This document shows positions 26,877 to 39,850 of a stretch of DNA of 64,000 bases, one piece after another (position 1 is the first letter of the stretch; the number at the start of each line of letters is the position of its first letter). Under the pieces are notes generated by a model. It was not told where the DNA came from. It searched no databases and saw nothing but the letters and a program-made list of their open reading frames with translations. The position numbers were made by a program, and so were the translations under genes. The stretch comes from Chaenocephalus aceratus (taxonomy: Eukaryota > Chordata > Actinopteri > Perciformes > Channichthyidae): the NCBI GenBank assembly GCA_023974075.1, contig CM043788.1, positions 16,452,928 to 16,516,927 of the forward strand, written 5' to 3'.

Positions 26877-27068
26877 ATGGCAGAAGCAAAAAAGCCCAAG
26901 ATATATAATTTTCACTCCGAGTGGGAGGATGATCATTTTTGTATCTATTCCAATTCAAAGTCCATCTGTCTCATCTGCAATGTGAGCGTGGCTTTATCGA
27001 AGAAGGGTAATTTAGGAGCGGCATTTCAAAACAGTGCACAAACGCTACGAGACGGAATTTCCTCCTAA
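26877..27068 (+). pseudogene. hAT transposase N-terminus (BED-like finger fragment)
   Basis: A 63-codon frame starting MAEAKKPKIYNFHSEWEDDH, followed by FCIYSNSKSICLICN and KKGNLGAAFQNS. The E-W--D-F...CLIC pattern is that of the N-terminal zinc-finger region of GTF2IRD2-like hAT transposases. Where the finger histidines should follow, the sequence diverges, and a TAA stops it. A frameshift separates it from the next recognisable piece at 27145-27170. Dead. Confidence 0.65.
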
Positions 27069-28482
27069 TTCTGCCCGACGCTCCCAAAAGGGGAGGGGCC
27101 TGAAATGACAGCTAAATGTACAGCAGTCCATTTTCACCAGGCCCAACAACAAGAGCAAGGCTGCTACCATTATGGGGGTAATTCCCTATCTTTATTCAAG
27201 AGCGTGGTATTTAAATTTGAGAGCATACTTTATGTATTTATTTCCCTCAAACTCTGTCCTCACACTCAAATAGTGCCCTCGCACTCAAATAGTGCCTGCT
27301 TGCACTTAGATTTGCTCTGCTTGTGCTCAAACTGTACGCTTGCACTCAGATATATTGCTGCTCAGAATTATTCTGTGCGCGCTCGAAACTTTTGTGCAAC
27401 AATCCTGTCAAAATCCCTCAACCAATAGGAGGCCAGGTGTCCTTGCGGGTGCGTTCGCTTTACTTATTACAGCGTCCCGTCAGGGCGGTTACTCTTTGGT
27501 TTATAAACTCCAGCCCTCCAGGGCTTTATAACATGTACTTCACTTGTTTGATTTACAACTTTTTTTTGGGGGGTGGGGGAGGAAGCACAGTTAGTATATA
27601 TATATATATATATATACCAGCACCTTACATAATAGCTACGTTCAGTGGCGTACTGGGACTAAAAATCATCCCGGGAATCTCGACCGGCCCTCGTTATCGC
27701 TAGTAAATTGTCAACGGGAGGAGGGGGCAGCGCCATATAGAGAGCTCTGGGAGGGGGGATTGCTAGTGAATTTTCCGACCGGCCCACTTCTTCCTCCAGA
27801 CTGTTGTTCTGCTCCAGCACTGTTGTGCTACGGCTTGGTTCGGCCCGACGCGAAGCGGAGTGTCGACAACCATATTGTATAGTTAAGCAATAGCTCACGA
27901 CAGGCCGTGGTATATGCTCATTATATCACAGCTAAGGGGCGTGGTTCGGCCCGACGCGAAGCGAAAATCCTTAATGTCATGCACTTGGACTGTAGACCAC
28001 TGGGAGTAAAATCCATGTGAAAATTGCTTCTCACTGTTCTCAGGTCAAATATGTATATTTGATTAAAAATGCGATTAATTTCGATTAATTAATTACAAAT
28101 TAATTAGATTAATTTTTTTAATCGAGTCCCGGCTCTAATATTTAGTAATAGATGTATTTATTTTTCTTCTCAAGAGAGTACCAGAATGTGTATTTTATGT
28201 TAGTACTTCAAAAAATCTCCTGGGGGAGAATCTCCCCAGACCCCCCTGCAGGGCTTGGGTTTTCAGCATGTCAACTCTTTCACTTGTGGAGAAATTGCAG
28301 GATTGTCTCCAGGTCGCCCTTTTTATTTACTACATGACAAATGTGCCTTTTTATTTCATACAGTTCAATTTGGATTGAGGAAATAATCTAAACTTCACGC
28401 GTGGCGTTTCACTGTCAAGGGGAGCGTGTATGTGATTACATTGCAAATACTGACTTGAGCCCCACCGCTGTATGGGTTAGCC

Positions 28483-28514
28483 CCATAGATATATATATAT
28501 ATATATATCTATGG
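28483..28514. repeat. 32-bp perfect AT palindrome
   Basis: CCATAGATAT and ATATCTATGG flank an alternating AT core with perfect dyad symmetry. Confidence 0.85.
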
Positions 28515-28642
28515 TTAGCCCTACCATAGATTACCCAACACAAATACTCCGTGGCCGCTACTGCCGACCCGTATTGTGCATGCGCAGATCTAAGATCCAG
28601 TAGAAATGATAAAAAGTATTGTCAAAGAGTCAAAGAGTCAAA

Positions 28643-29320
28643 AGCCGCGTTCACACTGCGGTACTTTTCCCACAAAGGTTCATGCGAACTCTTTAGTTCG
28701 CATGAACTAAGTACAGATCGCGTTCACACCGGAGAAAGTCCCTGGGGGTGGATTAGGCAAATGAAGCCGCTGACGTCACTTCTTCTTCTTCTGCTTTGGG
28801 TTTACTGGCAGACCGCAAACCACTTCACGGCGTATACTGCCGCCCAAAGTCCCCGGCCGGAAGTCCCCGGAGTTGGGGATTGGCTTCAGTAGAAGCTGCT
28901 GGGAGTCCCAGCAGCTTCTACTGAAGCCTTCCGAGTAAATCGCCAGAACGCCGACACCTCCTCATCTCCACCGCTCCCATGTTTTATTTTGTGTTGCCAT
29001 AAGTTAGTCTCTCTGCGTTTCTGCGCTGGGCTAATGCTAATGCTACTAATGCTAATGCGCGGATAATAAAATGGCGGCTTCACAAAACTTTTTGGGAGTT
29101 TTACGGGGCGTGGTTTGCAATTCGCCCAGCCAATCAGGAATATAGCTCTTTTCTCAAAAAAGAGCCGCTCGAAAGTCCCTGCTCTCTAGCAGGGACTTTC
29201 GAGGGGGTAAAAAGGTTCGCATGAACTACTTTTAGTACCGGCTCTTTTTGGTGTGAACGCGATCATGAACTAAGTTCACATGAACCTTTGTGGGAAAAGT
29301 ACCGCAGTGTGAACGCGGCT
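28643..29320. mobile_element. MITE with ~75-bp terminal inverted repeats
   Basis: It starts GCCGCGTTCACACTGCGG and ends with the exact complement. The match continues through TACTTTTCCCACAAAGGTTC and, less perfectly, to the inner GATCGCGTTCACACC. The target duplication is unclear; TAA/AAA fits a 3-bp site. Non-coding, inside the long-TIR element. Confidence 0.8.
28882..28928. repeat. 47-bp perfect palindrome at the MITE centre
   Basis: Two 23-nt arms, GGCTTCAGTAGAAGCTGCTG plus GGA and its exact complement, are separated by one base. Confidence 0.95.
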
Positions 29321-30404
29321 AATGAGTATATGAGAGTGAGAGTGTGTTAATTAATATATTTGGCAGTTTGGAGTAAGTCTGTACATTTATTTGTATGTGC
29401 GTGTTTCTCACGATAATTAATTTGGTTGGATACATTTTCCCGGAAATTATTGCGATAAACGATAATATTGTCGGCACCGTTGTATGACCATTTTAGACCA
29501 CTGACCTAATGATAATATATAATAATAATTCAAGTACATCCTTTCAAACTGCTAGTCACATCCTCATGTAAATGTATCAAGTTCATTTTTATTTATCGTA
29601 CGATAAGTCAACTAATTGCTTATCGCGACAGGCCTATGCACACAATAAAACAGTGGAAACAAACATGTGTTTGACTTTCATTAGTGAATGAAACTGTGTG
29701 CCCTTTATAGTCTGTGTCCAATATTGTGTATTTGTATATATTGTGTATATATATGCTAAGGATTCGCTACTGAAACGATAGCAGTCATTTCGTGCTCATA
29801 TGTGTAATCAAACCCATGATACCAAAATCTCACTCCAGCCAGGTACCCAAAGTTGGCAACCCTGTCATTATATCACGACTAAGAAACATCAGATTGCTTG
29901 ATTTGAATTGTCCGTTTTATAAACATGTACTAACTGTGCTTACACCCCCCCCCCCCCCCAAAAAAAGTTGTACAGTGAAGTGATGTACATGTTATGTTAT
30001 AAAGCCGTGGAGGGCGGGAGTTTATAAACCAAAGAGTAACCGCCCTGACGGGACGCTGTAATAAGTAAAGCGAACGCACCCGCAAGGACACCTGGCCTCC
30101 TATTGGTTGAGGGATTTTGACAGGATTGTTGCACAAAAGTTTCGAGCGCGCACAGAATAATTCTGAGAGCAGAAAAAGTTTCGAGCGCGCACAGAATAAT
30201 TCTGAGCAGCAATATATCTGAGTGCAAGCGTACAGTTTGAGCACAAGCAGAGCAAATCTAAGTGCAAGCAGGCACTATTTGAGTGCGAGGGCACTATTTG
30301 AGTGCGAGGACAGAGTTTGAGGGAAATAAATACATAAAGTAAAAGTATGCTCTCAAATTTAAATACCACGCTCTTGAATAAAGATAGGGAATAACCCCCA
30401 TACT

Positions 30405-30524
30405 ACCATAGCATCTTATCGTGTCAGTCACATTCTTGCGAAACACATGAAGTCTTTCAAAGACGACGAAGTAGTGAAAGAAGCATTCCTGGAGGCTGCC
30501 GACGCGCTTTTTGGGGGACAGTAA
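30405..30524 (+). pseudogene. hAT transposase fragment downstream of the insertion
   Basis: The frame reads TIASYRVSHILAKHMKSFKD then EVVKEAFLEAADALFGG and stops. It continues the codons NNKSKAAT present at 27145-27170, left of the long-TIR insertion. This block (SY-VS--LAK---F-DGE-VKE) is a standard part of GTF2IRD2-like hAT transposases. The catalytic core that should follow is absent. Confidence 0.7.
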
Positions 30525-31278
30525 AAATAACAGTAGCATTTCAACAGGTTTTTGATATAATAAAAACTCAAGTTAGATACCGTTATTAATCAGCTGTAAG
30601 TTTTAATTTGTTTGAACTTATTCATTATAATTATTGTACAAAATGGTATAAGAATGCAAACTTAAATTGATTATAGTCTATTATCAATTCAGGTTAAGAA
30701 ACTAGTGTTGCTTGCATCCTATTTTAAAGGCATTTCTTTTTATACTCGACTAAAATGCAACGAAAAAAGGGTTTGATTCTATTAATTTTGTCTTTTGTAT
30801 TGCACGTTGGCAGGAGATTCCTGTGTAGCTTCAGATCTGAGTTGTCTTATTAGTAAGCCTCATTTATACTTTTGTAGCAACACTATTTTTCTATAATGGC
30901 AAAGAAAGGGTTCAGAGTCTTTTCTTTTTTCCCTGTGTCATATGTGGCAGCACTGTTCAATGTTTCTTGAAAACATGACCCACTGTAGTATGTGACGTGT
31001 GAATAAACTCCAACTCTGTATCAACAACACTGTTGTGTAACTTCAGTTAAATACTTGTATGTGTGTAGATTAGAAAGAGGTCAAATAAAGGATCTGCAGT
31101 ATTTTATGGAGTATTAAAGGTCAGTTGACAGTTTTATACAAGTAGTAGTGTGTATTTACCTGGTAGTAGGCTGTCAGTAATGGCTACGCCTCTCTATTTG
31201 GACTGGTAGATCTCGGCAGACTGGCAACTTTAAAAGTAGCTCTCAGTTCAAAAAAGGTTGGGCACCCCTGATGTAGAG

Positions 31279-34200
31279 CAACACTTAAATCAGCTCTTTT
31301 ACAGTAGACCGCGACAGTAGACTGTTAAGACACAGACACAAACTTCTCAGGGTGTTTTGAATAATTAATACAAATCCTTTTAGTTACTGTGAGACTTTAC
31401 TTCTGCCTGTCTGCCTGCAGTGTAAGGCGGCCTGACTTTGTACAGGTGGACTGGATCAGTCAATGCCGTGAAGGGAGCTGAATCCACTTTGAATAATAAT
31501 GAGTCCTCTGGTTTGTTGGACAGAGAATGGATCAGGAGGGATAAAGAAGAGGAGAGCCCCTCATTGAATTAGCTGAGCTGGAAAGTTTGAGACAGCAAAG
31601 CTAATCGCTGCCTGCACACAGCTCGCTAAGACCAAAGCAGCCGATGTAAATCCAATGAGCAGGGTCCACCGGAGGCAGCGATGCATCAAAAGGCCTGATC
31701 AAACCAGCCTCTTTGTGTCTAGTCCATAATGTTTAAGCTTGGTCTTACCCCGGGATATGTTCATTCACTCAGGAGAAATGTACACAGCAGGGTTTTTTTT
31801 CTAAACTTCTTTGTTCTAGATGTGTAACAAAGCTGTGAATCTTTTTTTTCTCACCTAGGAATCGCATAAATGTTCCTGAAATAGGTTTTGCACAAGAACA
31901 ATTCACTGTGCTTGTGGTGAGGTCCAAAGAGGACATAAGTTAATATTATTGATAAAAGTTGTTTTCTTGTGATCACAAGGTTACTCGGTTATCAACATAA
32001 ATGTCAACACTATCTTAACAAGTGCCATCATGACTTTTTCTTCTCGTTTTACGATGTCGACATCACAAGACAGGTCACACACAATCAGGAAGATTACCGC
32101 ATGGATGAAAGCTAAATGATTTGGTTGTGTTGGGATCTACATGATGGCTTGAAGTCCCTTTTAAACTGCTGCAAACAATAAGAAATTTTATCAATTTGAA
32201 GCCGTTTTCTCATATGATCTCCAAAGATGTTTTCAAAATCTGGTCTGCACATTGTTCTTAGTTCCAATTTCATAAATATAGCACACAAAAGCACTGGAAA
32301 TACCCATTTGGTTTAGGCGAAGGGGGTTGGCCAGGTAAAACGTAAAGAACAGGACATGACGCAAGTATGGTCCTGTAGCTGGTTCCTAATTTGTCATAAT
32401 CCACCAAATGTCATGCTGTTTCCTGAATCAAGCCTTAGATACAGATGTTCTGTCTCCCGATTAACACTTTTATGTTGGCGTCTTTGTGTAAATGACCTAT
32501 CTTCTTCATCCTCGGATGTTTTATCTTCCTTAGTTTTCACGCCAGCAGCAACAGAAGTGTATCTCCTAATCACTCGCTGTGAATGCCATGGACAATGACC
32601 AGCTCTATTTGCAATCAGGCTAAATGGGACATTAGACCAACTTCCAGACATTAGGCTCACACATCTTCTGATATCCTAATATCTTCAGGTTTGTATAGTG
32701 CATAATGTGAAATGGGCTTTTTGTCCAGGTCATTTTCTAGTTTATGTCGTTTTTATTAAGCATGGCGACTAGTTAGAACAGAGAGTATTCCTATCCTTCA
32801 CATATCAGCGGCAGTACTAAGGGATTTTGTCATGTCAGTGGCCATATGTGCAGTAACAGGAAATATGGCCTCTCTGCATGGCTCACTACAGTGGCATGAT
32901 CCCAATGACACCATGACTGTGCATGCTCTACACACACACTCTATATACAGTTATCTACCTATGAGGCCCTTCTGTGACAGAAGACAGTGCTTGGTCCTTA
33001 ATCAATGTCTATTCCTACTGTTTACCCTCATTCAACCTATTGTGGAACTTTGCAGTTTGAATAATAAAGAAGTCATCAGAAAAGGTAGTGTGTTACCTAA
33101 AAAGAATTAAACTGCCACGAGGCACCAACTAGCGAATCATACGGAGGGAAACTATCCAAGTCCAGGCAATAATGTTGTTTTTGTGCATTTTATTCCGATG
33201 ATCCAATGTCATACAGTAAACAATCCTCCCCTTTAGCCTTTCCTGTGGCTCTCCTCGTGGCCAAGTCACAGGGTGCCCAAAACCACTTTCAAAATAAAAG
33301 CATAAGGAATTTATTTAATTAACTAAAATAATTACACTAATAATAATGAATGTACTATAAACAAAAACTGCAAGAAAATAAATGTTAAACTATTAAATTA
33401 AATAAATCAGTGTATAGCTCAAACAAGTAGGAATACAAGAGCACAGACATATACACACATCCTGTATAGGTAACACTGAGCTTGTCTGACCATATTTAAC
33501 TTTTTTAATCATAAAGTAAGTCACGCCATCATGTGTCTTTTGACTGTTGAGTTATAACATTTGCCTAGATGTTGAATGTTACGACATTGAATGATAATAA
33601 CATATACTAATGCTTTGGCATCTTTTGTTCTCAAACTTTTATCGGATTCAAGCCAGCACCCCTTTAATTGATGCACCATCGGCTGAGCCTTAAATATATC
33701 TTGATATTTTCGACATTATTTTCTACACCTACTCCATAAAGAATGAGTGTGATCTTTGGTATCTTTGGAAACTTTTGGATGTGGACCAAAAACAGGCTGT
33801 CTGCAGATCATGAGTCTGTATGGTGTCTCTGGCAGAGTTTTAATGGCTTGGCAGTGTGTGAATGCTGAATGGAATGTTGCAAAAAACAAAGGAACAAAAA
33901 TGTGAGCATTCAATCACTTGCTACGTTTAACGATAATTTGTAGCATTGATGTAGGCGGATGACACATTTTGTCCTGTCCCTGCACCCTAAAAAAAGCGCT
34001 TATTCATAATATATACAAAAGTGCCGTGCCATATTACGTAACTGTTCTCAGTGTGTGTGCTCTCCCAGACCCCACTCCAACAATGTCTATGTTTAGCAGC
34101 CTATTCGTGTTTACATTTAAATTGTACTTTCCACTCTAGTTATTACAGCAGCAGACGAAATATGAAAAGCGCTGAGGGCCATGGATAATAAGCACAGAAA

Positions 34201-34780
34201 TAGAGCTGACAGTGGGCGAACCACAGCCTCATCATCACTGTACAGTCAAACATCCCCCCACTCATACATTTATGGGCTTTTATTTCCACAAGACAAACAT
34301 GTCCCCCAGAACTTGAGTACAAATGGAACTCCTATCTCCTTTGCTCTCTTCCTTTAGCATCCTCTTTCTGTCTCTTCTTCATCGTTTGCTGTGGTCTAGT
34401 ACTGCAGCCCCCCCCCCCCCCTCCATCATTCTTTCAGTCTACTGCTTCTGTTACTCCCATGACAGCAAAGGCTCAATTCATAGGCTTTTTTTCTTTAAAA
34501 TAAAAAAGAAGGTTTAACCACATGCTCAGTGCTGATAGATGTTCAGTCAAGATTCCCTGACACCGGGAAACATGTCAGGGAGATAAACACCACTATTGTG
34601 TTGTTCTCTGAATCGCTGCTTTAGAAGATACACATACAGACCAAGATGCACAGAAAGATGCTCACTCAGGGGAACAATTAAACCTATAAAACACGAGCCG
34701 GAAAACTGCCCTTTTGTTGATGCATACAGTAAAGAAAAACTAAATGTCTTTAAGTCAAATAAAAAAGTCCCCAAGTCCCC
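31279..34780. other. No recognised gene
   Basis: About 3.5 kb of AT-rich intergenic DNA. No supported exon, RNA gene or transposon ends. A poly-C run of 12 lies at 34410. Confidence 0.4.
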
Positions 34781-37315
34781 AAATTTCATTGGAGAAACCA
34801 GAAAAAGTCAAGCTGGATTTTAGCTAGTTCAGTGTCCAACTCTTTTTTCAAAGAGAGAATCTAGCAGCACTAGCTCCAAAACATGCTAAACCTAGGTTGT
34901 TTTTCTTTTGTAAACGACATTTAGAGCATTAATAAAGCAGAAATGTCTACCTGAGCAGAGAATGAAGTCACATTCAATCATATGCTCTGAATTCTGTATG
35001 GAGTGGCGAAGTTACGCCCATCTACTTCCGGTCCATGGGACCTTATTTCGGAAAAATTATGTATTGAAGTCAATGGAGAGAGAAAACTTATCTTTCGATC
35101 CCGTTTGAATTGTGCCACGAATTACACATAGGATGTTTGTCAATCTTAAAAAATCATTTCAATGTCAAAAAAGTCACAGTTTGTTGTAAAACTGTTGAAA
35201 TATAAGACTATGAAAAATATGCAACTAGAAAGACTACAAATTCCAGAGTCGCGTAAGTGATGTCATAACTGATGTCACAATTGTTTTCCTCCGCTAAATA
35301 TAAGAGATAGCTAAGATAATATATAATATCTCCAAATGCTTCTTTGGAATGCCAGTCAAAGTGTTTCAAGGCTGTTCTATTCGCATAAATTCTAACAAAA
35401 GACAACAAATATGCCTCCTAAATGATGTCTGTTTTGCTTACGTCACACTAAGGTGATGTCATATTGCACATGCCAAACGTCCGGAGGCTTGACAGAAATA
35501 GAGTAAAGATATCCTGACTTTCAGTCCTGATTACAATATGCATCAAGTACCAAAAACAATGGATCCAATTATAACGGTATATAGCATCTCTTCATTAGAC
35601 CCTTGTTAAACCCCAGCCCATATCCTCATGTCAAAGACTCCAGCTCAAATAACACAGTTAATACCCGACGTGAAACCCAGTTTTTAAATGTTGGCAACAT
35701 TTCTGACCATTAGTCCCCAGACTAATATAATGCATCAGCTCCACTCTTTCTTTTACCCTTCTTCAACTTGGCACTGTGAACACTTGCAACTCATGGTACA
35801 AATGGATGCAGATGACAGTCAGAGAGAGACATTTCTTTGTAACCAAACCTAAACCCTTATGCTGTTGGTGTGACTTGCATATGAATGCAGAATCTGTATC
35901 CAAGGGGCAACATTTTGGTGTTTGAGAGCATTCTAGTTTATAGTACGAGCAGGCGTTGAGCTTGTGTTGGCTGAATGCAGGCTTAAAGTCCATGTGAAAA
36001 GATTTGGCTACTCATGAAAGTAGACATCTTTGCCTCACAACTCCAAAAAAAATGCACGCATCTGAATTCCTATTTGGGGCTTCACCAGAACCTTGAAATA
36101 TTTCACATGACTAATGCCGTCAGACCTATAGATGATAGTTCGAAAGTGGTTTTCACACCATGCTGAAAACACAATATTGTAAAAAGTATGTCGACACCGG
36201 GACATAACACCAATATATAATAGCTTAACATGTGATTCCAATTCTACAACAGAGCCTTCCCTCTTCTGAATTCAAGCTTTCCACCCATTCAGCCTGAAGA
36301 GCATCATTATTCATCCCAGAGGTATTGGATAAGGTTGAGGTCAGGAGTGTGTGCAGACCAGACAAGTTCTTCAACACCAAACTGGGAAAAAACATTTCTG
36401 TATAGAGCTGGTTTTATTCACTGGAGCGTGTAATGTTGAAACAGAAAATGGAAGACACAAACTGTTCGAAAAAACCCACTAATGTCGACAACACCATAGT
36501 ATACGGTTGCATTGAGATTCCCGTTAATAGACACACACACATTAATGCAGATAAGCTGGTGGTTAACAGGTGTTCGAGGGTCACCATAACTCAATTTAGC
36601 CAAGTCAGCATTTGTGGCCCTTCGCGTGGCGTCTGGCTCTCTATCTCATTTCACAAAGTACAATAGATGCTAAAAAAATAGATTTTGGGTTAAATTATTG
36701 TATTTTGCGGTCGGACAAAAGACACCGTGTTCTAATGTGGAAGCAGTTGCCTGGGGTGCAGGTGGCACATGACCTTAGATAACGTGTAAGTTAAAACAGA
36801 TGCAAATCTCTGCACACACACTGACTCAGAAACTCAAAGATCCCATCTAGTTTACCAGACTGCTTGTTCTACTAAAGCATGAAACCCTGATAGACAAACA
36901 GGTGGGTCCATGAGTTCAAATATATGCTATAAAGCACACATTTTTGATAACAAATTGTGAAATTTGAAGAGGTCAACCGGTGTGTTACTTTGGGTTTGAC
37001 ATGCCTTTATAATTAAAAATCATGTATGCATGGATGTGTGCGTCCCTGCTGCATTGAACTCAGTAGGTGGCATATGATATGAGCTTCCAGACAGTGCCTT
37101 TGTCTGGGCTTAAAGCCCCTAAAAAAGAGACATTGTTTGTGCCTCAGTGAACGTTTTGGTTTCTATGGTGACAGAAATGGCAAACTCAACACCTGATTCC
37201 CAGGAGCTCACCTGGGTTCTCTCTCATGCACATGCAGTTTCTCTTATCCAATTTGTCTGTCACCCACACACACAAACAGGAAAACTACATTCATTGTTTC
37301 CCTTAAAGCTTGGGT
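34781..37315. repeat. Tandem array copy 1, 2535 bp
   Basis: The unit begins AAATTTCATTGGAGAAACC and repeats at 37316 and 39851 with an exact 2535-bp period. Copy 1 differs from copy 2 at only a few positions that I could find (for example TATTGAAGTC/TATTGGAGTC, GTGCCACG/GTGTCACG, TATAATGCA/TATACTGCA). The first 539 bp (segment A) include the left arm of the THAP element. The remaining ~2.0 kb (segment X) is anonymous apart from a Tc1 relic. No gene. Confidence 0.95.
36270..36440 (-). pseudogene. Tc1/mariner transposase relic in array copy 1
   Basis: On the minus strand one frame reads FGVEELVWSAHTPDLNLIQY then LWDE. This is the degraded W-x-A-x-SPDLNPIENLWDEL block that carries the third catalytic acidic residue region of Tc1-like transposases. 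The downstream bases encode LQAEW, as in Tc1-derived fish repeats. Nothing else of the transposase is readable. Confidence 0.65.
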
Positions 37316-39850
37316 AAATTTCATTGGAGAAACCAGAAAAAGTCAAGCTGGATTTTAGCTAGTTCAGTGTCCAACTCTTTTTTCAAAGAGAGAATCTAGC
37401 AGCACTAGCTCCAAAACATGCTAAACCTAGGTTGTTTTTCTTTTGTAAACGACATTTAGAGCATTAATAAAGCAGAAATGTCTACCTGAGCAGAGAATGA
37501 AGTCACATTCAATCATATGCTCTGAATTCTGTATGGAGTGGCGAAGTTACGCCCATCTACTTCCGGTCCATGGGACCTTATTTCGGAAAAATTATGTATT
37601 GGAGTCAATGGAGAGAGAAAACTTATCTTTCGATCCCGTTTGAATTGTGTCACGAATTACACATAGGATGTTTGTCAATCTTAAAAAATCATTTCAATGT
37701 CAAAAAAGTCACAGTTTGTTGTAAAACTGTTGAAATATAAGACTATGAAAAATATGCAACTAGAAAGACTACAAATTCCAGAGTCGCGTAAGTGATGTCA
37801 TAACTGATGTCACAATTGTTTTCCTCCGCTAAATATAAGAGATAGCTAAGATAATATATAATATCTCCAAATGCTTCTTTGGAATGCCAGTCAAAGTGTT
37901 TCAAGGCTGTTCTATTCGCATAAATTCTAACAAAAGACAACAAATATGCCTCCTAAATGATGTCTGTTTTGCTTACGTCACACTAAGGTGATGTCATATT
38001 GCACATGCCAAACGTCCGGAGGCTTGACAGAAATAGAGTAAAGATATCCTGACTTTCAGTCCTGATTACAATATGCATCAAGTACCAAAAACAATGGATC
38101 CAATTATAACGGTATATAGCATCTCTTCATTAGACCCTTGTTAAACCCCAGCCCATATCCTCATGTCAAAGACTCCAGCTCAAATAACACAGTTAATACC
38201 CGACGTGAAACCCAGTTTTTAAATGTTGGCAACATTTCTGACCATTAGTCCCCAGACTAATATACTGCATCAGCTCCACTCTTTCTTTTACCCTTCTTCA
38301 ACTTGGCACTGTGAACACTTGCAACTCATGGTACAAATGGATGCAGATGACAGTCAGAGAGAGACATTTCTTTGTAACCAAACCTAAACCCTTATGCTGT
38401 TGGTGTGACTTGCATATGAATGCAGAATCTGTATCCAAGGGGCAACATTTTGGTGTTTGAGAGCATTCTAGTTTATAGTACGAGCAGGCGTTGAGCTTGT
38501 GTTGGCTGAATGCAGGCTTAAAGTCCATGTGAAAAGATTTGGCTACTCATGAAAGTAGACATCTTTGCCTCACAACTCCAAAAAAAATGCACGCATCTGA
38601 ATTCCTATTTGGGGCTTCACCAGAACCTTGAAATATTTCACATGACTAATGCCGTCAGACCTATAGATGATAGTTCGAAAGTGGTTTTCACACCATGCTG
38701 AAAACACAATATTGTAAAAAGTATGTCGACACCGGGACATAACACCAATATATAATAGCTTAACATGTGATTCCAATTCTACAACAGAGCCTTCCCTCTT
38801 CTGAATTCAAGCTTTCCACCCATTCAGCCTGAAGAGCATCATTATTCATCCCAGAGGTATTGGATAAGGTTGAGGTCAGGAGTGTGTGCAGACCAGACAA
38901 GTTCTTCAACACCAAACTGGGAAAAAACATTTCTGTATAGAGCTGGTTTTATTCACTGGAGCGTGTAATGTTGAAACAGAAAATGGAAGACACAAACTGT
39001 TCGAAAAAACCCACTAATGTCGACAACACCATAGTATACGGTTGCATTGAGATTCCCGTTAATAGACACACACACATTAATGCAGATAAGCTGGTGGTTA
39101 ACAGGTGTTCGAGGGTCACCATAACTCAATTTAGCCAAGTCAGCATTTGTGGCCCTTCGCGTGGCGTCTGGCTCTCTATCTCATTTCACAAAGTACAATA
39201 GATGCTAAAAAAATAGATTTTGGGTTAAATTATTGTATTTTGCGGTCGGACAAAAGACACCGTGTTCTAATGTGGAAGCAGTTGCCTGGGGTGCAGGTGG
39301 CACATGACCTTAGATAACGTGTAAGTTAAAACAGATGCAAATCTCTGCACACACACTGACTCAGAAACTCAAAGATCCCATCTAGTTTACCAGACTGCTT
39401 GTTCTACTAAAGCATGAAACCCTGATAGACAAACAGGTGGGTCCATGAGTTCAAATATATGCTATAAAGCACACATTTTTGATAACAAATTGTGAAATTT
39501 GAAGAGGTCAACCGGTGTGTTACTTTGGGTTTGACATGCCTTTATAATTAAAAATCATGTATGCATGGATGTGTGCGTCCCTGCTGCATTGAACTCAGTA
39601 GGTGGCATATGATATGAGCTTCCAGACAGTGCCTTTGTCTGGGCTTAAAGCCCCTAAAAAAGAGACATTGTTTGTGCCTCAGTGAACGTTTTGGTTTCTA
39701 TGGTGACAGAAATGGCAAACTCAACACCTGATTCCCAGGAGCTCACCTGGGTTCTCTCTCATGCACATGCAGTTTCTCTTATCCAATTTGTCTGTCACCC
39801 ACACACACAAACAGGAAAACTACATTCATTGTTTCCCTTAAAGCTTGGGT
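37316..39850. repeat. Tandem array copy 2, 2535 bp
   Basis: Full second copy, joined directly to copies 1 and 3. The junction reads GCTTGGGT followed by AAATTTCATT. All small reading frames of copy 1 recur here, which reflects the recent duplication and not protein conservation. Confidence 0.95.
38805..38975 (-). pseudogene. Tc1/mariner transposase relic in array copy 2
   Basis: The same sequence as the relic in copy 1, carried along by the 2535-bp duplication. Confidence 0.65.

Larger units (their letters stand above)
27171..30402. mobile_element. Long-TIR DNA element inserted in the hAT transposase
   Basis: Inverted repeats of more than 400 bp (27171-27590 and 29940-30402) begin TATGGGGGTWATTCCCTATC. 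The 7-bp word ctaccat flanks the element (27164-27170 and 30403-30409). Each arm contains degenerate repeats of a TTTGAGTGCGAGG-like unit. The right arm has an extra 35-bp duplication of the GTTTCGAGCGCGCACAG segment. No transposase was recognised. The interior holds a (TA)n run, hAT-like scraps and a MITE. Long TIRs suggest a foldback or Mutator-like element; the class is not settled. Confidence 0.75.
26611..31270 (+). mobile_element. hAT element, 4.66 kb, carrying nested insertions
   Basis: The ends are CAGGGGTGCCCAAC and GTTGGGCACCCCTG, flanked by the identical 8-bp word atgtagag (26603-26610 and 31271-31278). These are textbook hAT boundaries. It carries a degraded transposase of the GTF2IRD2/EPM2AIP1-like hAT group in two pieces. 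About 3.2 kb of its length is a later long-TIR insertion, so the original element was only ~1.4 kb and already internally deleted. Confidence 0.85.

Noticed and set aside
27659..27898. 79-codon minus-strand frame
   Set aside because: It lies within transposon-derived sequence and matches no family.
35208..39201. Pairs of identical small reading frames (60-77 residues) in array copies 1 and 2
   Set aside because: Their identity comes from the recent 2535-bp duplication. There is no start context, splice structure or recognisable motif.
34781..39850. A-X-A layout as an LTR retrotransposon (539-bp direct repeats around ~2 kb)
   Set aside because: Segment A lacks TG...CA ends and contains a DNA-transposon arm. 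There is no primer-binding site, polypurine tract or gag/pol, and the pattern repeats in tandem.
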